Source: Leishmania martiniquensis
Taxonomy: Eukaryota > Euglenozoa > Kinetoplastea > Trypanosomatida > Trypanosomatidae
DNA length: 64,000 nt
Assembly: GCF_017916325.1 (NCBI RefSeq)
Contig: NC_090166.1
Location: forward strand, 107,001-171,000
Direction of reading: 5' to 3'
Below, piece by piece: positions 1-10,008 of the stretch. The first letter of the stretch is position 1; each line of letters begins with the position of its first letter. The notes below the pieces were generated by a model. That model searched no databases and was not told the origin of the DNA. It saw only the letters and a program-made list of their open reading frames with translations. A program made the translations under genes and the position numbers.

Positions 1-1015
1 CTCACACAATATGCTCGCCTACCCGCTGATGCGCGCAGCTGCGTGCGTGCTCGGATGCCCCGAGTTTTAAAAAGGAATCATGGTGGCACGTCTCTTCAAG
101 AACTTTGGTCGATGGGGAGGAGGAAGAAGGGCGACTTGGCGGACATAAGAACAACGAAGTAGATTCGCCGCTTGGCCGCCGCTGCATCAGCTTCCGTGAC
201 AGCAAGACGAGCAAGCGCGTGCTTAGGAGAAGGAAGGGAAGAATACAGCGTCAGTTGCCCCCTTTCTTCGTTGGAAGCTGCTTACCTAGTATGAGCCCTC
301 GACATTAGCATATCCACTGTCGGCAGGGGCGGGTACACCACACCAGCTCGGCCACGCTTCATGTATCGCGAACCTGCGTATACATTACTTTCACTGCGGT
401 TACACAGGCAATGATACAGGTATGCGTGTGCGAGTGCGCATGTCTACGCACGGGGGTTTCTTTGAAGATGGGCACAACCACCACTCCCCCTTCACAAGGC
501 CTTCAGTCCTTCTAGGCGTTCTGCCGAGCATGTTAAGATGAGTAGCGCAACGTTCGTCTGTGTGGGAGTGTGTGGCGAGGGCACGAAGGGTGCATAAGCG
601 CACCCGTACAGCGCGAAAATCCGACAGAAAAGTGTGCGAGAAAGGCGACCCAGCCGATGCAGCGACAGTCACACGCGCTTCGGGGTAAGAGCAGACAACG
701 AGGCAGCCGATATGGGCGCAGGCCACCCCAGAGAACACTGGGGAGAGAGAGAAACGGAAAAGATAGACAGGCAACTGAAACAGAGACCGAAAGGCAAACG
801 ATTCCCACGCGTCCGCGCATTCACGCACCCACTCCGACGCCGATGCGCACACACCGCAGCGTTGGCTGAGGTGACGAAGGGGATTTAGGCAGGCGCCCCG
901 GAATCATCGCTGCGGATGGGGCGGACAGGAAAGGGCGAGAGGGGAAGCGCGGTGGCGACAAGGGATGGGGGACAACAGGAAGAGCGAAAAGGGGTGAAAG
1001 AGGGAGGCATTGTGG

Positions 1016-1160
1016 GATGGGCTCGCTGCGGGGGGAGGGGGGGTAAGGGGCAAAGAGGGAAAGGGAGCGGAGGGGTAGGGCAGGGGAAGTTCGAGTCAAA
1101 CGGAAAAAAATAGGGAGAGAGAGGGGGGAGACGGATGGGAGAAAACGGGGGGGAGGGGCG
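1016..1160 (-). promoter_or_regulatory. Long polypyrimidine tract (minus strand), G-run-rich on plus strand
   Basis: The plus strand carries repeated runs of four to eight G separated by short purine linkers, so the minus-strand transcript would be almost pure pyrimidine. In trypanosomatids such tracts direct trans-splicing of the next gene and poly(A) addition of the preceding one. The plus strand could also fold into G-quadruplexes. The role is inferred from composition only. Confidence 0.4.
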
Positions 1161-2356
1161 CACGTTACTGGCGCTTCTGTCCTCCTCGGCTGCTCGCTGT
1201 GCTTCGGCTTCCGCGGGAGGCGGCGGGCGACGCAAAGAGAAGAGGAGGGCGAGAACAAACGGAAGGCGTACACGCTTAAAGGAAACCATTGGCGCATTTT
1301 CTATGCGAAGCCAAAGACAAAAAAGAAAAAAGGCGCTCAGACAACACAACACAGAAACGCCTCTTTCCGCCCACTGCACACGCCAACAGGCGGCACCGCT
1401 CGAAGACGGCGTTGTCTGCATTTTCTTCCCGTTTCGTCGCTGCCATGCGCGTCCTTCGCCTACGCACCGCCGGAGAGAGGGCGAGACGGACAGGAAGGCG
1501 TGGGGCGGGGTAAGAGGCCGTGCGTTAATAGCTGTACCCTGGTGAGTGTACAACACAGTGAGTCAGCATCTATGCGCGGCTCCCCTCTTCGTCATTTATA
1601 ACGATAACGACACAGAGATGCCCACGCCCGTGACTGCGTCTTGCGCAGCAGTGGAGGCAAAAGTGCGGGTGGGAGAGAACTGAAGAGGAGCACAGAGAGA
1701 AAAAAAAAACAAGATCGCTGAGGTGAGCGTATAGCGTCCACCGATGAAGGGATAGAGGGGAGGAATGCCTGCGAGGACACACAGGAGGGGCCCGTAAACG
1801 AGCAGCACGGCAGGCGGGAAGGAAGACGATAAAGGGAGGCGGCACGACATTAGTCGATGCCCATTGCGGAGTACGCCGCTCCTTTGGCTTGAATTTGCCC
1901 GCACTGCCCCCAGCAAGTACGAACCCCGCTGCTCTGCGCAACGGCTGTCGCTGCTTCGCCATCCCTCCGTCGACTCCACCATGATCACCTGCCCATGCGC
2001 TGCTGCAGCCCTTACACTTACAGACACACCTCGCCGTGTACCCCCTTCTTTGGCTCATCTGCCCTTGTTATTTAGTGTGTGTGTATGTGTGGCCCTGCAT
2101 CAGTCATGTCGAGCGGGTAGCGAACCGCGACAGATGCGATCAAAGCAATAGAAGAGCGGAGCACACGCGACAGACGGAGAGAGACGGACACAAACACACC
2201 GCGTGGCGCAAGCCGACAAGAGGGGAAGAAGTGCGCACACAACAGCAAAAGAAAATAAAATACGAATGCGCAACCGCGCCAGGGTGAAGGGGAGGTGACA
2301 CGTTGGCAGAGACGTGATGGTCAACACATATCTTTGTGTGCGTGCCTGTGTCTGTC

Positions 2357-2376
2357 TGTGTGTGTGTGTGTGTGTG
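2357..2376. repeat. (TG)10 microsatellite
   Basis: Ten uninterrupted TG units, immediately 3' of the transporter gene on its sense strand. Confidence 0.9.
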
Positions 2377-2440
2377 CGTCTTCGAGGGAGGGGAGGGGAA
2401 GAGGGGGCTTTAGCGCGTGCCCGTAGCACGAGTCACTCAC

Positions 2441-3975
2441 TCAGCGCCGCTGGGCCATGACTTCGTCGAAGATGGCGGCGCCGGTACCCCACACCACGGC
2501 AATGACACCGGCGATGAGGAGCAGGTAGGTACACAAGTAGTGGAAGAGGCTCACGGTCGAGATTCTCCAATTGCCCGAGTACATTGCCATGAGCGCGGGA
2601 TAGATGTAGCCAATGAAGCCGCCAGCGAAGCCGCCGACGAGGCCGAAGACGACGTTGATTCGTGGCACGAAGAGACCGCATATAAGCGACAAGGCGGCCA
2701 TGAAGCTGCACACGCACGCGTTCTTCCACCACGCTATGTCGTGCACGCTTGTCTTGCACACGTGATAGATGGCATCGCGCACAGGGATCATGTGCAGGCC
2801 GTAGCCGACGCACAGCTTCAGCATGAGGCCACCGTAACCGACGCCCATCATCTTATCCTGCACAGGGTTGTACTGCTTCAGAGCGGAGCCTGTTACCCTC
2901 GGGCCAAAGTCGAGGTAGCCGAAGAGCCCCGCAAAGAAGTACAGCACGAAGCAAATGGAAACGCCAATCGTGGATGCGATCGTCATGCGGCGCACAGAAA
3001 ACTTCTGCATCTCCCCCGCCATCTCCATAGCGTTCAGCTGAGAGATGAAGGCAAAGAGGAAGGTGGATAGGCCTCCGATGGCGGTGTTGCCCGTGTTGAA
3101 GAGCGTTACAGCGGGGCGGGGGCGCTCCTGCAGACCGTTCATGCCGCTGTGAATGACCATAGCGATGGCGAAGTAAATTACACAGCAGATGGCGACGCAG
3201 GAGAAGTAGCGCAGCGTGTTGACCTCCTTCGGCAGACACAGCGGCAGCATGAAGCCCAGCCAAAGCAGAAACGTCATGACACGCTGGCCCGAGAGGGTCT
3301 TGAGGTATTGCGGAGTGGAGTGGGACGCCTCTAGGAAGGCCGTCAGCACATCCTTCAGCGAAATCGCGTACGACACTTCCGCGCCGAAGCTGAGAAACCA
3401 CATGCAGAAGGCGAGGAAGTAATCCGCGCCGGGGCCGAGGAGCGTGCGCACAATCTGCTCGTAGTTGCGCAGACCGGTCCTCTTCGCCACCATGGAGAGG
3501 AGGACGTACGAGTACACGGTGAGGCAGGCGATGACGATCATGTAGATGATCGCCATGACGAGGCCTGAGGCGTTGAAGGCGGAGGGCAGCGCAATAATAC
3601 CCGCTCCGATGCAAGAGCTGGCGAGGTTAATGCCGGAGGCCACGACCCCGCCGTAGGAGAGGAGTTAGCTGAACCACCGCTGCAAGAGGTTGAGCTCCGT
3701 GCGACGGCGCAGCACCCGCTCCGTCCGCTTGCGGTCCATACGGGCAATGCGCCTCTCTGGATTGTTTTCGGAGAAGTCGTACAGGTCCGTATCCTCCCGA
3801 AAGTTCCCCAGAGTGGGGGCCGTCTTCTTCTCCGGGCTGGCACTTCGGCCGGCTGCTCCTCCTCCTCGAGGAGCTCCACACCGTCTCCGTTAGGGGCGTC
3901 GTACTCCCACTCGCCATGGTGCCCTTTCCCGTTCGGGTGCGGCTCCGACGACTTTTCGACAGCCGCGGCGGGCAT
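2441..3975 (-). pseudogene. Amino acid transporter (AAAP/AAT family), disrupted by frameshift and stop
   Basis: From the conserved GVVASGIN segment onward the frame encodes about 400 residues with some ten hydrophobic segments. The opening block NLASSCIGAGIIALPSAF is typical of the AAAP amino acid/auxin permease family, whose kinetoplastid members (AATs) are plasma-membrane amino acid permeases of about 480-520 residues. The acidic N-terminus starts at the ATG at 3975 in a different frame. A switch is needed near 3838-3841, where one base appears to be missing, to reach the conserved stretch containing NNPERRIARMDRKRTERV. A TAA at 3665-3667 then interrupts the frame between WFS and LLSYGG. 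The apparent GTG start at 3643 is only a reading-frame artefact. With one base restored the gene would be about 511 codons, a normal family length. This is either a recent pseudogene or two sequencing errors. It is the last gene of the window on this strand. Confidence 0.85.
3665..3667 (-). other. In-frame stop interrupting the transporter
   Basis: The minus strand reads TTC AGC TAA CTC CTC TCC TAC GGC. The codon sits exactly where the family continues without a break into the first membrane segment. A single-base change from a sense codon such as TAC would explain it. Confidence 0.8.
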
Positions 3976-5446
3976 GGCGGTGTGCGCGTGCGTGGGCGTG
4001 TGCCGGTTGAAGTCCGTTCGTGCGTGCAGCGGTGCGGCCCTCTTTCGATATATATATATATGTTTGTATCACTGTCTGTGCAGACGGTCTTTCCCTTCCA
4101 CTCGGTGGTGGCAAGTGTTTTTCGCCTGTTGAGAACCGATTGGCGTGCGTCTGTGTATGAGCAGAGAAGGTGCCGGAGCCGTTCTGACACATGCCGAACA
4201 ACAGAGATAATGGCGGAGGAGGAGGACGGCGACAAGTGGGAATGAGTGAGAGAGAGCGCGTTGAAAAGGAAGGGGAGGAGTCGACCGGCACCACAGTGAG
4301 CAGTGGCGCCCCTGCGCACCCCCCCCTTTTGCCGAGGAGATAAGGGAACAGGGGGAAGCACCACCTTGGAGGAGTGATGGGGCCGGTGCGACTCGGCGGA
4401 TGATACCGCACGGCTAAACGAGGGCCGAACGGAACAAGAGGCACGGCAGGGTGAGAAACACGCCGTTCTGTGCGTATCATCTCCCGTCCATCTCTGCTCA
4501 TCGTTGATGGCGCGAGAGGTGATACACTATGGCGCATGTGGTAACTCAGGAGTTCAGCGCACCACCACCTCTCTGTGTGCAGAGACAGCAAAGCAGTCCC
4601 TGCCAAGGCCACAATACGACTGGTGATGGCGGGGTCAGGCACCTTCGGTGTACAGGTGTGTGTGGGGGGGGGAAAGGGAGGGGGAAAGCACAGCGACGGA
4701 TCGCTACAGATGTCAGTGGCCTGGTCCTCGGCGGCGCTGCGGCGGAGTGACGCGACAATGTTCACATGCGGGTCTATACCCTGTGATGAGCACAAGGCCA
4801 GCTTGACTTCAACGCATCACACCCGCCCCCTCAGATCTCCCCCTCGCACGGGAAGAGCCGGCGCACCTGCGCCAGAGGGAGACGCCCCATGCTTTGGCCA
4901 GCGCGATGGGGGCGGCTGTGAGACCGCCTTCGAGGCGGGTGTGGTCATGATGTGTGGCGGCGGCCGTTCTCAGGTAACCGACTGGACGCAGGACTGTAGC
5001 GTGTGTGCACCTGTGCTCTGCGCCGCGAGACGGGCCGGTGAGAGAGTCGTGGGGGAGAGTCGAGTGTGAAGCACATCGACTGGGGGCAGGCCGGGGCAGC
5101 TAAAAGAAGACGATGACACGAACAATGGGCGAGGCAATGCCAATCGCGGCAGACGTTTTCTCCTTGATGAACGTGCAGATGCGAGACGGGCGATGACACG
5201 CGGAGAGAGATGAGAAAGGGAGATGAATGAAAGCACAGTACGCGACAGTGAGAGGAGCGGGGAGAAGAGGCGCCAAGCGGAGAAGCACAAGGCGAAAAAA
5301 AAAGCACCGCGCTCACACACGCACACGCACCGGCCCCACTGCGCCACACAAGGTCGGTCACACCCTCACAGAGGCACACATCGGGCAAACAATACGCCGG
5401 AGAACCGTGAGTCGCTGCCTCCAAACACCGCACTGTAAGCCACACA
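3976..5446. other. Intergenic region between CRAL/TRIO gene and transporter
   Basis: This holds the 3' UTR of the CRAL/TRIO gene and the 5' region of the transporter. There is an (AT)7 run at 4048-4061 and purine-rich plus-strand stretches near 4202-4280, 4664-4690 and 5195-5300. The longest open frame (minus strand, 3890-4795) is built from pyrimidine tracts and runs into the transporter N-terminus in another frame; it is not considered real. Confidence 0.55.
4048..4061. repeat. (AT)7 microsatellite
   Basis: Uninterrupted AT dinucleotides about 75 bases upstream of the transporter ATG, in its probable 5' UTR region. Confidence 0.85.
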
Positions 5447-8416
5447 TCAATACACATACCGTCGCTTGAGCGAGGCAAGCCGGGAAGCCGGGTGGCTCAT
5501 TGCGTTCAAGGTCTCCATCAGGGAATCGACGTCGACGAAGGGAATCGTTGCGGCGTTGCGCACCGCATCGCCCGTCTCCGCTACTGGCATGTCCTCCTCA
5601 CTGGATGCCGCCACGGAAGGCGGATCCAGCATCGTTGGCGAGAACACCCCGTCGCGTCCACCACCGCTGCCGCAGCTGCTACGGTTCCGCTGACTTTTCA
5701 GAATGGAGACAGCCAGCAGCACCTCCAGCCCTAAGGCGTACCCGTCTGCAGGCATGCCCGACTCGGGATGGGCGGTCAGGAAGTGGTGGACGTCCATGCC
5801 GAAACTGCCCTGCAGCTCGGAGCAAACGCGCGCGAACGAGAGGGCGACGCGCTGGTGCTCGCGGCGCTCCTGGATGCTCACCCCGCAGTGTGCCTTCTCC
5901 AGCTGCAGCTGCGACTTGATCTCCCCCTCGCTCATCTTGGGCGGGCACTCGAGCTGGAGCACCACCAGGCTCACCATCGTGAAGAGAAATTCCTGCAGCA
6001 GCGCCTCCAGGTTGTTCAGACACGCTGCAGCTGCCCTCTTGTATTGGTCAATGCTCTCGCTGGGCAATACGCCAGACCGCTGCATATCGTACGGGATGCA
6101 TATCTTTGCATTGCTCGCCTCCAGATAGCGCTCCACGATGGCGCGTGTCGCCACAGCACCGCCCGAGCTCAGCTGGTCTGCAGTGTAGCGCAGAGACTTC
6201 TCAACCAGCGTCATGAACGAGATGGCGGCCTCCACATCCGTGCAGGCGGCCCCATGGGCGTGTAAGAGCTTCTCCATCGTTGGCGGGTCGTGTCCTATCG
6301 CGTCCGCCTCACATAGAGGCGGAAAGACGTGGAAAAGCCAATTGCGGCGGTGCCGCTCGCGGTACTGCAGCACTGCCGCGAACAGCAGTCCGTACCACTC
6401 CGCCGTCTCATCGATGCGGCCGCCTGGCACGAGCAGACCATAGTGCCGAATGAACTCCGCGATAGAGATGCCCACCTTGGCCTCGATGTAGGCGTGAAAC
6501 AGCGGCTCCAGCTGCGCCCACAGCTGACGCGCTCTGCAGTGGAGCTGCGCCTCGAAGGCGCGGCGATCGATCTGCGACGGCCAGGTCAGTAGCAGGCGGC
6601 GCACCACCCGCTCCTTGCGCTTATCCACTGCAATCAAGTCATCCCAGTTCTCTACAAACTCAATGGCGCCCGCCTGCGCTGAGAGAAGAAGGTTGTCAGG
6701 CGAGGTGCAGTCGAGCCGGAACGCCAGCCGCCGCGGGTTCACAGACACGAGGTTTACTAAGGCGTGACTGGTCGCCTCCCTGTCAGGCGTGGGCAACGCT
6801 TCGGCATCCGCGGCGCGGCGACAGCGCGCCGTCGCCCCTGTCGCGTACCAGTCCAACAAGGGAAAAGACATCGATTGCCGCGTTTGCGGAAAGAGGTCAA
6901 GCATGAAGTGACTGCACCGGCGCAGTTGGGCGGTCACCTCTTCATCGGCCGGAAGCTCGGCGCCAAGCCGCAGCGCTTCCAGGAGGCGCTCCAGCTTTGG
7001 CACCAGTGCCACGCAGTGGCAGCGGAAGGAAATCCAGTCACGGATGCACGCGTCTCGCTGCTCCGAGATGGCGCCGCCGCCGCGGCCCTGCGCTGACATC
7101 CTCCGCAGTACCGGCGAGAAGGAAAATTCCTCAACCGAGGTGAGGTGCACCCGGTACAGTCCCTCCCGGGTGATGGCGGGGTCGGCAAAGTCCTCCATAG
7201 ATCCGCCCGGCTCGCTGACGCAGTCGAACAGGTCAGAGCTCGGCACGCGACTGATGAGCCGTGGTAAAGCCGCCGGCGAGGAAGCGAACAACGAGCTTCC
7301 CTCGGCAGCGGTGCCGTTTGTGGGGCTCATCGGAGGCGTCCCTCGCCGTCTTAGCCGAGTGGCACTCTGAATCGTGATTTCCAATCCCTCCGTGTCCACC
7401 GTCACGGCGCATGGGTTCTGCATGGTGGCAAGGTCCAGCGTCTCCTCGTTGGCAGCCGCGGCCATGCGAGACCGGGCACCGGCCATGCCGTCATACGCTT
7501 CCGTCGCTCTGACAGCGGCAGCGGCTGCGCCGCCTGCTGCGGGTGCGAGTCTGGAGTACCCTGCGTTCTCCCCTTCAATCGCGGAGGCGATCGTGGCCCC
7601 GTCCCTGTCAACGCCGAACTCCTCCATCATTTCCATTTCTTTGATAGACACGCCCTCGCCGAGGGCTCGGATGCAGCGCTCGAAGTAGCACTCGATGGTG
7701 TTTGCAAAGCGCTCGTAGTTCGGCGCGTGGTCGCAGTCGTTGCACCCGCCCATCTCAACCGGAAGCACCGTCGCATCGATGTGCCTCAGCAGCGCTCCCT
7801 TCTTGATATCACTCGAAGAGAAGAGAAAGATGCAGTCGCTTATCACGCTCGGCAGCTGCCGCAGCAGCGGCTTCATGACGAACGTCAGGGAGGTGCTCAT
7901 GTTGCAGACAAACATGCGAGCGATGACACCGGGAAAGAACTTGCTGATGCGCAGCGCCATATCCTTCTGAAAGATCAGGTCTGTGTTGCGCAGCATAGAC
8001 GCGTTCTCTTGATTGATGAGCCACGTCACCGTCGCCGTCGGATTTTTTCGGTCACAGCGCACCGACCAGCTGAGGAACATGTCCAAATTTGCCTGCCGCT
8101 CAGGCCGCTGCTCTGCTTTGGGGCTGTCGCGCGCCGTGTTGAAGTACAGCACCGGACGGCCTTCTTTATCGCGCCCAATGTACTGCACGATGCCCGCCCG
8201 CATCGACTTGCGCATGGTGTCCGTCATGGTGTACTTAGCAAACACCGTCCGCTCCATTTCATCTCGGCGTCGAAGCTTCGCTACCGTCTCCGAAACGTCG
8301 AATTTTTTGTTGGCAAGGAAGAGGTACATCCATCCGTCAAAGAAGCTGTGCCGAACCCCGACGGACCGCTTCACCTCCTCGAGCGCCGCGACATGCTCAC
8401 GAGGGCATTGGAACAT
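5447..8416 (-). CDS. CRAL/TRIO (SEC14-like) domain protein, large
   Basis: The protein is 989 residues. Residues about 5-65 resemble the small helical CRAL/TRIO N-terminal region. Residues about 75-230 fit the SEC14 lipid-binding fold: YIGRDKEGRPVLYFN, then FFPGVIARMFVCNMS, and closing with LLRHIDATVLPVEMGG. This family binds phosphoinositides or other hydrophobic ligands and moves or presents them at membranes. The remaining 750 residues are mainly helical with a low-complexity linker near 265-400; I recognise no further domain. The frame is open up to a GTG at 8449, but a pyrimidine tract (8465-8500) followed by AG at 8449-8450 lies just upstream of the ATG at 8416. Trans-splicing there would give a 33-nt leader and make 8416 the start. 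The cellular role is unknown; membrane traffic or lipid transfer is inferred from the fold. Confidence 0.85.
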   Translation of the reverse strand: MFQCPREHVAALEEVKRSVGVRHSFFDGWMYLFLANKKFDVSETVAKLRRRDEMERTVFAKYTMTDTMRKSMRAGIVQYIGRDKEGRPVLYFNTARDSPKAEQRPERQANLDMFLSWSVRCDRKNPTATVTWLINQENASMLRNTDLIFQKDMALRISKFFPGVIARMFVCNMSTSLTFVMKPLLRQLPSVISDCIFLFSSSDIKKGALLRHIDATVLPVEMGGCNDCDHAPNYERFANTIECYFERCIRALGEGVSIKEMEMMEEFGVDRDGATIASAIEGENAGYSRLAPAAGGAAAAAVRATEAYDGMAGARSRMAAAANEETLDLATMQNPCAVTVDTEGLEITIQSATRLRRRGTPPMSPTNGTAAEGSSLFASSPAALPRLISRVPSSDLFDCVSEPGGSMEDFADPAITREGLYRVHLTSVEEFSFSPVLRRMSAQGRGGGAISEQRDACIRDWISFRCHCVALVPKLERLLEALRLGAELPADEEVTAQLRRCSHFMLDLFPQTRQSMSFPLLDWYATGATARCRRAADAEALPTPDREATSHALVNLVSVNPRRLAFRLDCTSPDNLLLSAQAGAIEFVENWDDLIAVDKRKERVVRRLLLTWPSQIDRRAFEAQLHCRARQLWAQLEPLFHAYIEAKVGISIAEFIRHYGLLVPGGRIDETAEWYGLLFAAVLQYRERHRRNWLFHVFPPLCEADAIGHDPPTMEKLLHAHGAACTDVEAAISFMTLVEKSLRYTADQLSSGGAVATRAIVERYLEASNAKICIPYDMQRSGVLPSESIDQYKRAAAACLNNLEALLQEFLFTMVSLVVLQLECPPKMSEGEIKSQLQLEKAHCGVSIQERREHQRVALSFARVCSELQGSFGMDVHHFLTAHPESGMPADGYALGLEVLLAVSILKSQRNRSSCGSGGGRDGVFSPTMLDPPSVAASSEEDMPVAETGDAVRNAATIPFVDVDSLMETLNAMSHPASRLASLKRRYVY

Positions 8417-8448
8417 CCCCGCGCAGGCCGCAGGTGCGTGGGCAGACA

Positions 8449-8505
8449 CTGGATGGCAAGCGTGAGGGAGAAGAGGGGAAGGAAGGGGAAAGGAAAAGCG
8501 AAGAG
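8449..8505 (-). promoter_or_regulatory. Candidate trans-splice acceptor for the CRAL/TRIO gene
   Basis: On the minus strand a tract of about 35 bases that is almost all C and T (8500-8465) is followed by the first AG at 8450-8449. This is the usual arrangement for spliced-leader addition and it lies 33 bases before the ATG at 8416. Confidence 0.5.
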
Positions 8506-10008
8506 TCGGCCGGCGACGGAGCCCTCGGCAGTTGGGAGAAAAGGACAGCCCGCCTTATCGCAATGGCCCAGTCGAGCAGTGGAGCTGCCGATGCGACGCA
8601 GACAATGGTGCGTTGCCTTTCGGGACTCGTCAGCGCGTCGTCTATACGCGTGTTCGGTTGTGGTCTGCCCGCAGTAGGAAACGTTGAGAGGAAGCAAAAT
8701 GCCGTTGGGTGCACGTGCGCGATCCATCAGCTGCGCAGGGGCGTCTGCGGCAACCTGCGAGAGGCACAGCGGTCCACACCCTCTCCGTGAGATGAGGCGC
8801 GCTCATAAGAAAAGGGGATACACGAAAGGCCCCCAAGCCGGCTCGTCAGGGCAAAGAAGAGAGCCAAAAAAAAAAGAATCGCTATCGTCTTTTCCCTTTT
8901 TTCTTCCGTTTCGGTCCAGCCGCTCCTGGGGTCCCCCGCGTACACGTTCACAGACGTGAGCGAGCGCGCTCCCTCCGTGATCTCTGTCGGGTGTGCAGAG
9001 GCGGCCGTGAGTCACGGAGCAGTGGAGGCGCGGAGAGGTCCTTCGTCAAGAAAGAGAAAGAGGAAAAAGCTGACGAGAAGAGGCGCGCTGCTTACAGACC
9101 TCAGCGGTGCCCCCTTTTCGCTGGCCAAAAAAGGGGAGGAGGAGGGGGGCGAGAGAAAGTATATGCACGGACATGTCTGCATGGTGAGAGCAGCGGCTAC
9201 CAAAGAAGGCACTCAGTGGGGCAGTGAAGCGGCGCACTGTTGCGCGGATGCACACCTCGTTTTCGTCCCGAGACGGTGTCTGGTGCCTCTACGGCTGAAA
9301 GAGTGGGTGTCACGCGTGTCGCCACAAAGGAATGCGCTCACTGCTGAAGCGGGAAAAAAGGCATCTTATCCAGGCCGCGCCCTCGTGTAGAGCGTCGCCG
9401 CTATGGAGAGGCGGCAGCGCAGCCGCACCGTGGCCGTCCTTTCATTCGGCAGCGCAGCCGGTATCGTCTCACTTTGCCGAGTCCGCTGCCTTTCCCCCTC
9501 TTCTGCAGACCCCCGTGGAGAAGGCGCCACCACTGAGCGCTGTGTGCGTGCTGCGCACGGAGCGTCAGCGCAGAAGAGACGCAACAGAATCGTCGACCTG
9601 CGAAGAGCGCACGGGATGAGAGCGGGTGGACGGAAGGGATGAGAACGACGCACCCATGGCACGTATGATACTGAGACGAGGACCACGCTCATGTGCACTA
9701 CGCGGAAAAGATCCGGCGCTCCTTAGAAATGCGATGCGCGCCAGAGAGCACATCTTCACTGCAGGGGGTGGTGGTGGAGTGGGGTGTGAAAGGGCTTCAC
9801 ATGAGGCCGTAGGACGGAGAGGAGGAGGACAGAGGGGCTGCCCAGCGAAAAAAAAATGAGGACACGCCATTAGGAAAGGGGCTCTGTTAACGGTTGAGAA
9901 ATCATTGGCTTTGCTTGGGAAGCCAAGAGCAAGCCAACGTGTGCCATGCAGGTGAGACAGACTCGTCCGCGTCGCGTAAGCTCGCGCATCGCGTCCCATG
10001 ATCCCTAA
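8506..10008. other. Intergenic region between helical protein and CRAL/TRIO gene
   Basis: No convincing gene. Plus-strand purine runs at about 9044-9075 and 9124-9160 are possible pyrimidine tracts of the minus-strand transcript. The open frames on either strand (for example plus 8956-9390 and minus 9565-9999) have no domain, are overlapped by equally long frames and look like chance. Confidence 0.55.

Larger units (their letters stand above)
1..2440. other. Intergenic region downstream of the transporter; no gene seen
   Basis: No reading frame here looks coding: all open frames are short, overlap on both strands and are rich in Arg, Ser and Pro from low-complexity DNA. Between about 1016 and 1160 the plus strand is very G-rich, so the minus strand is a long pyrimidine tract. 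That is what would be expected of a trans-splicing signal for the next gene, which must lie off the left edge. A second purine run is at about 1683-1712. The part next to the transporter would carry its 3' UTR and poly(A) sites. Confidence 0.6.

Noticed and set aside
2441..3643. Treating the transporter as an intact 400-residue protein with a GTG start at 3643
   Set aside because: The conserved upstream part of the family is present in the DNA but broken by a stop and a frameshift, and GTG is not an accepted kinetoplastid start.
3890..4795. 301-codon minus-strand open frame upstream of the transporter
   Set aside because: Mostly C/T-tract translation; it overlaps the transporter N-terminus in another frame and has no domain.
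7727..8677. 316-codon plus-strand frame opposite the CRAL/TRIO gene
   Set aside because: Antisense shadow of a clearly coding minus-strand gene; no recognisable motif.
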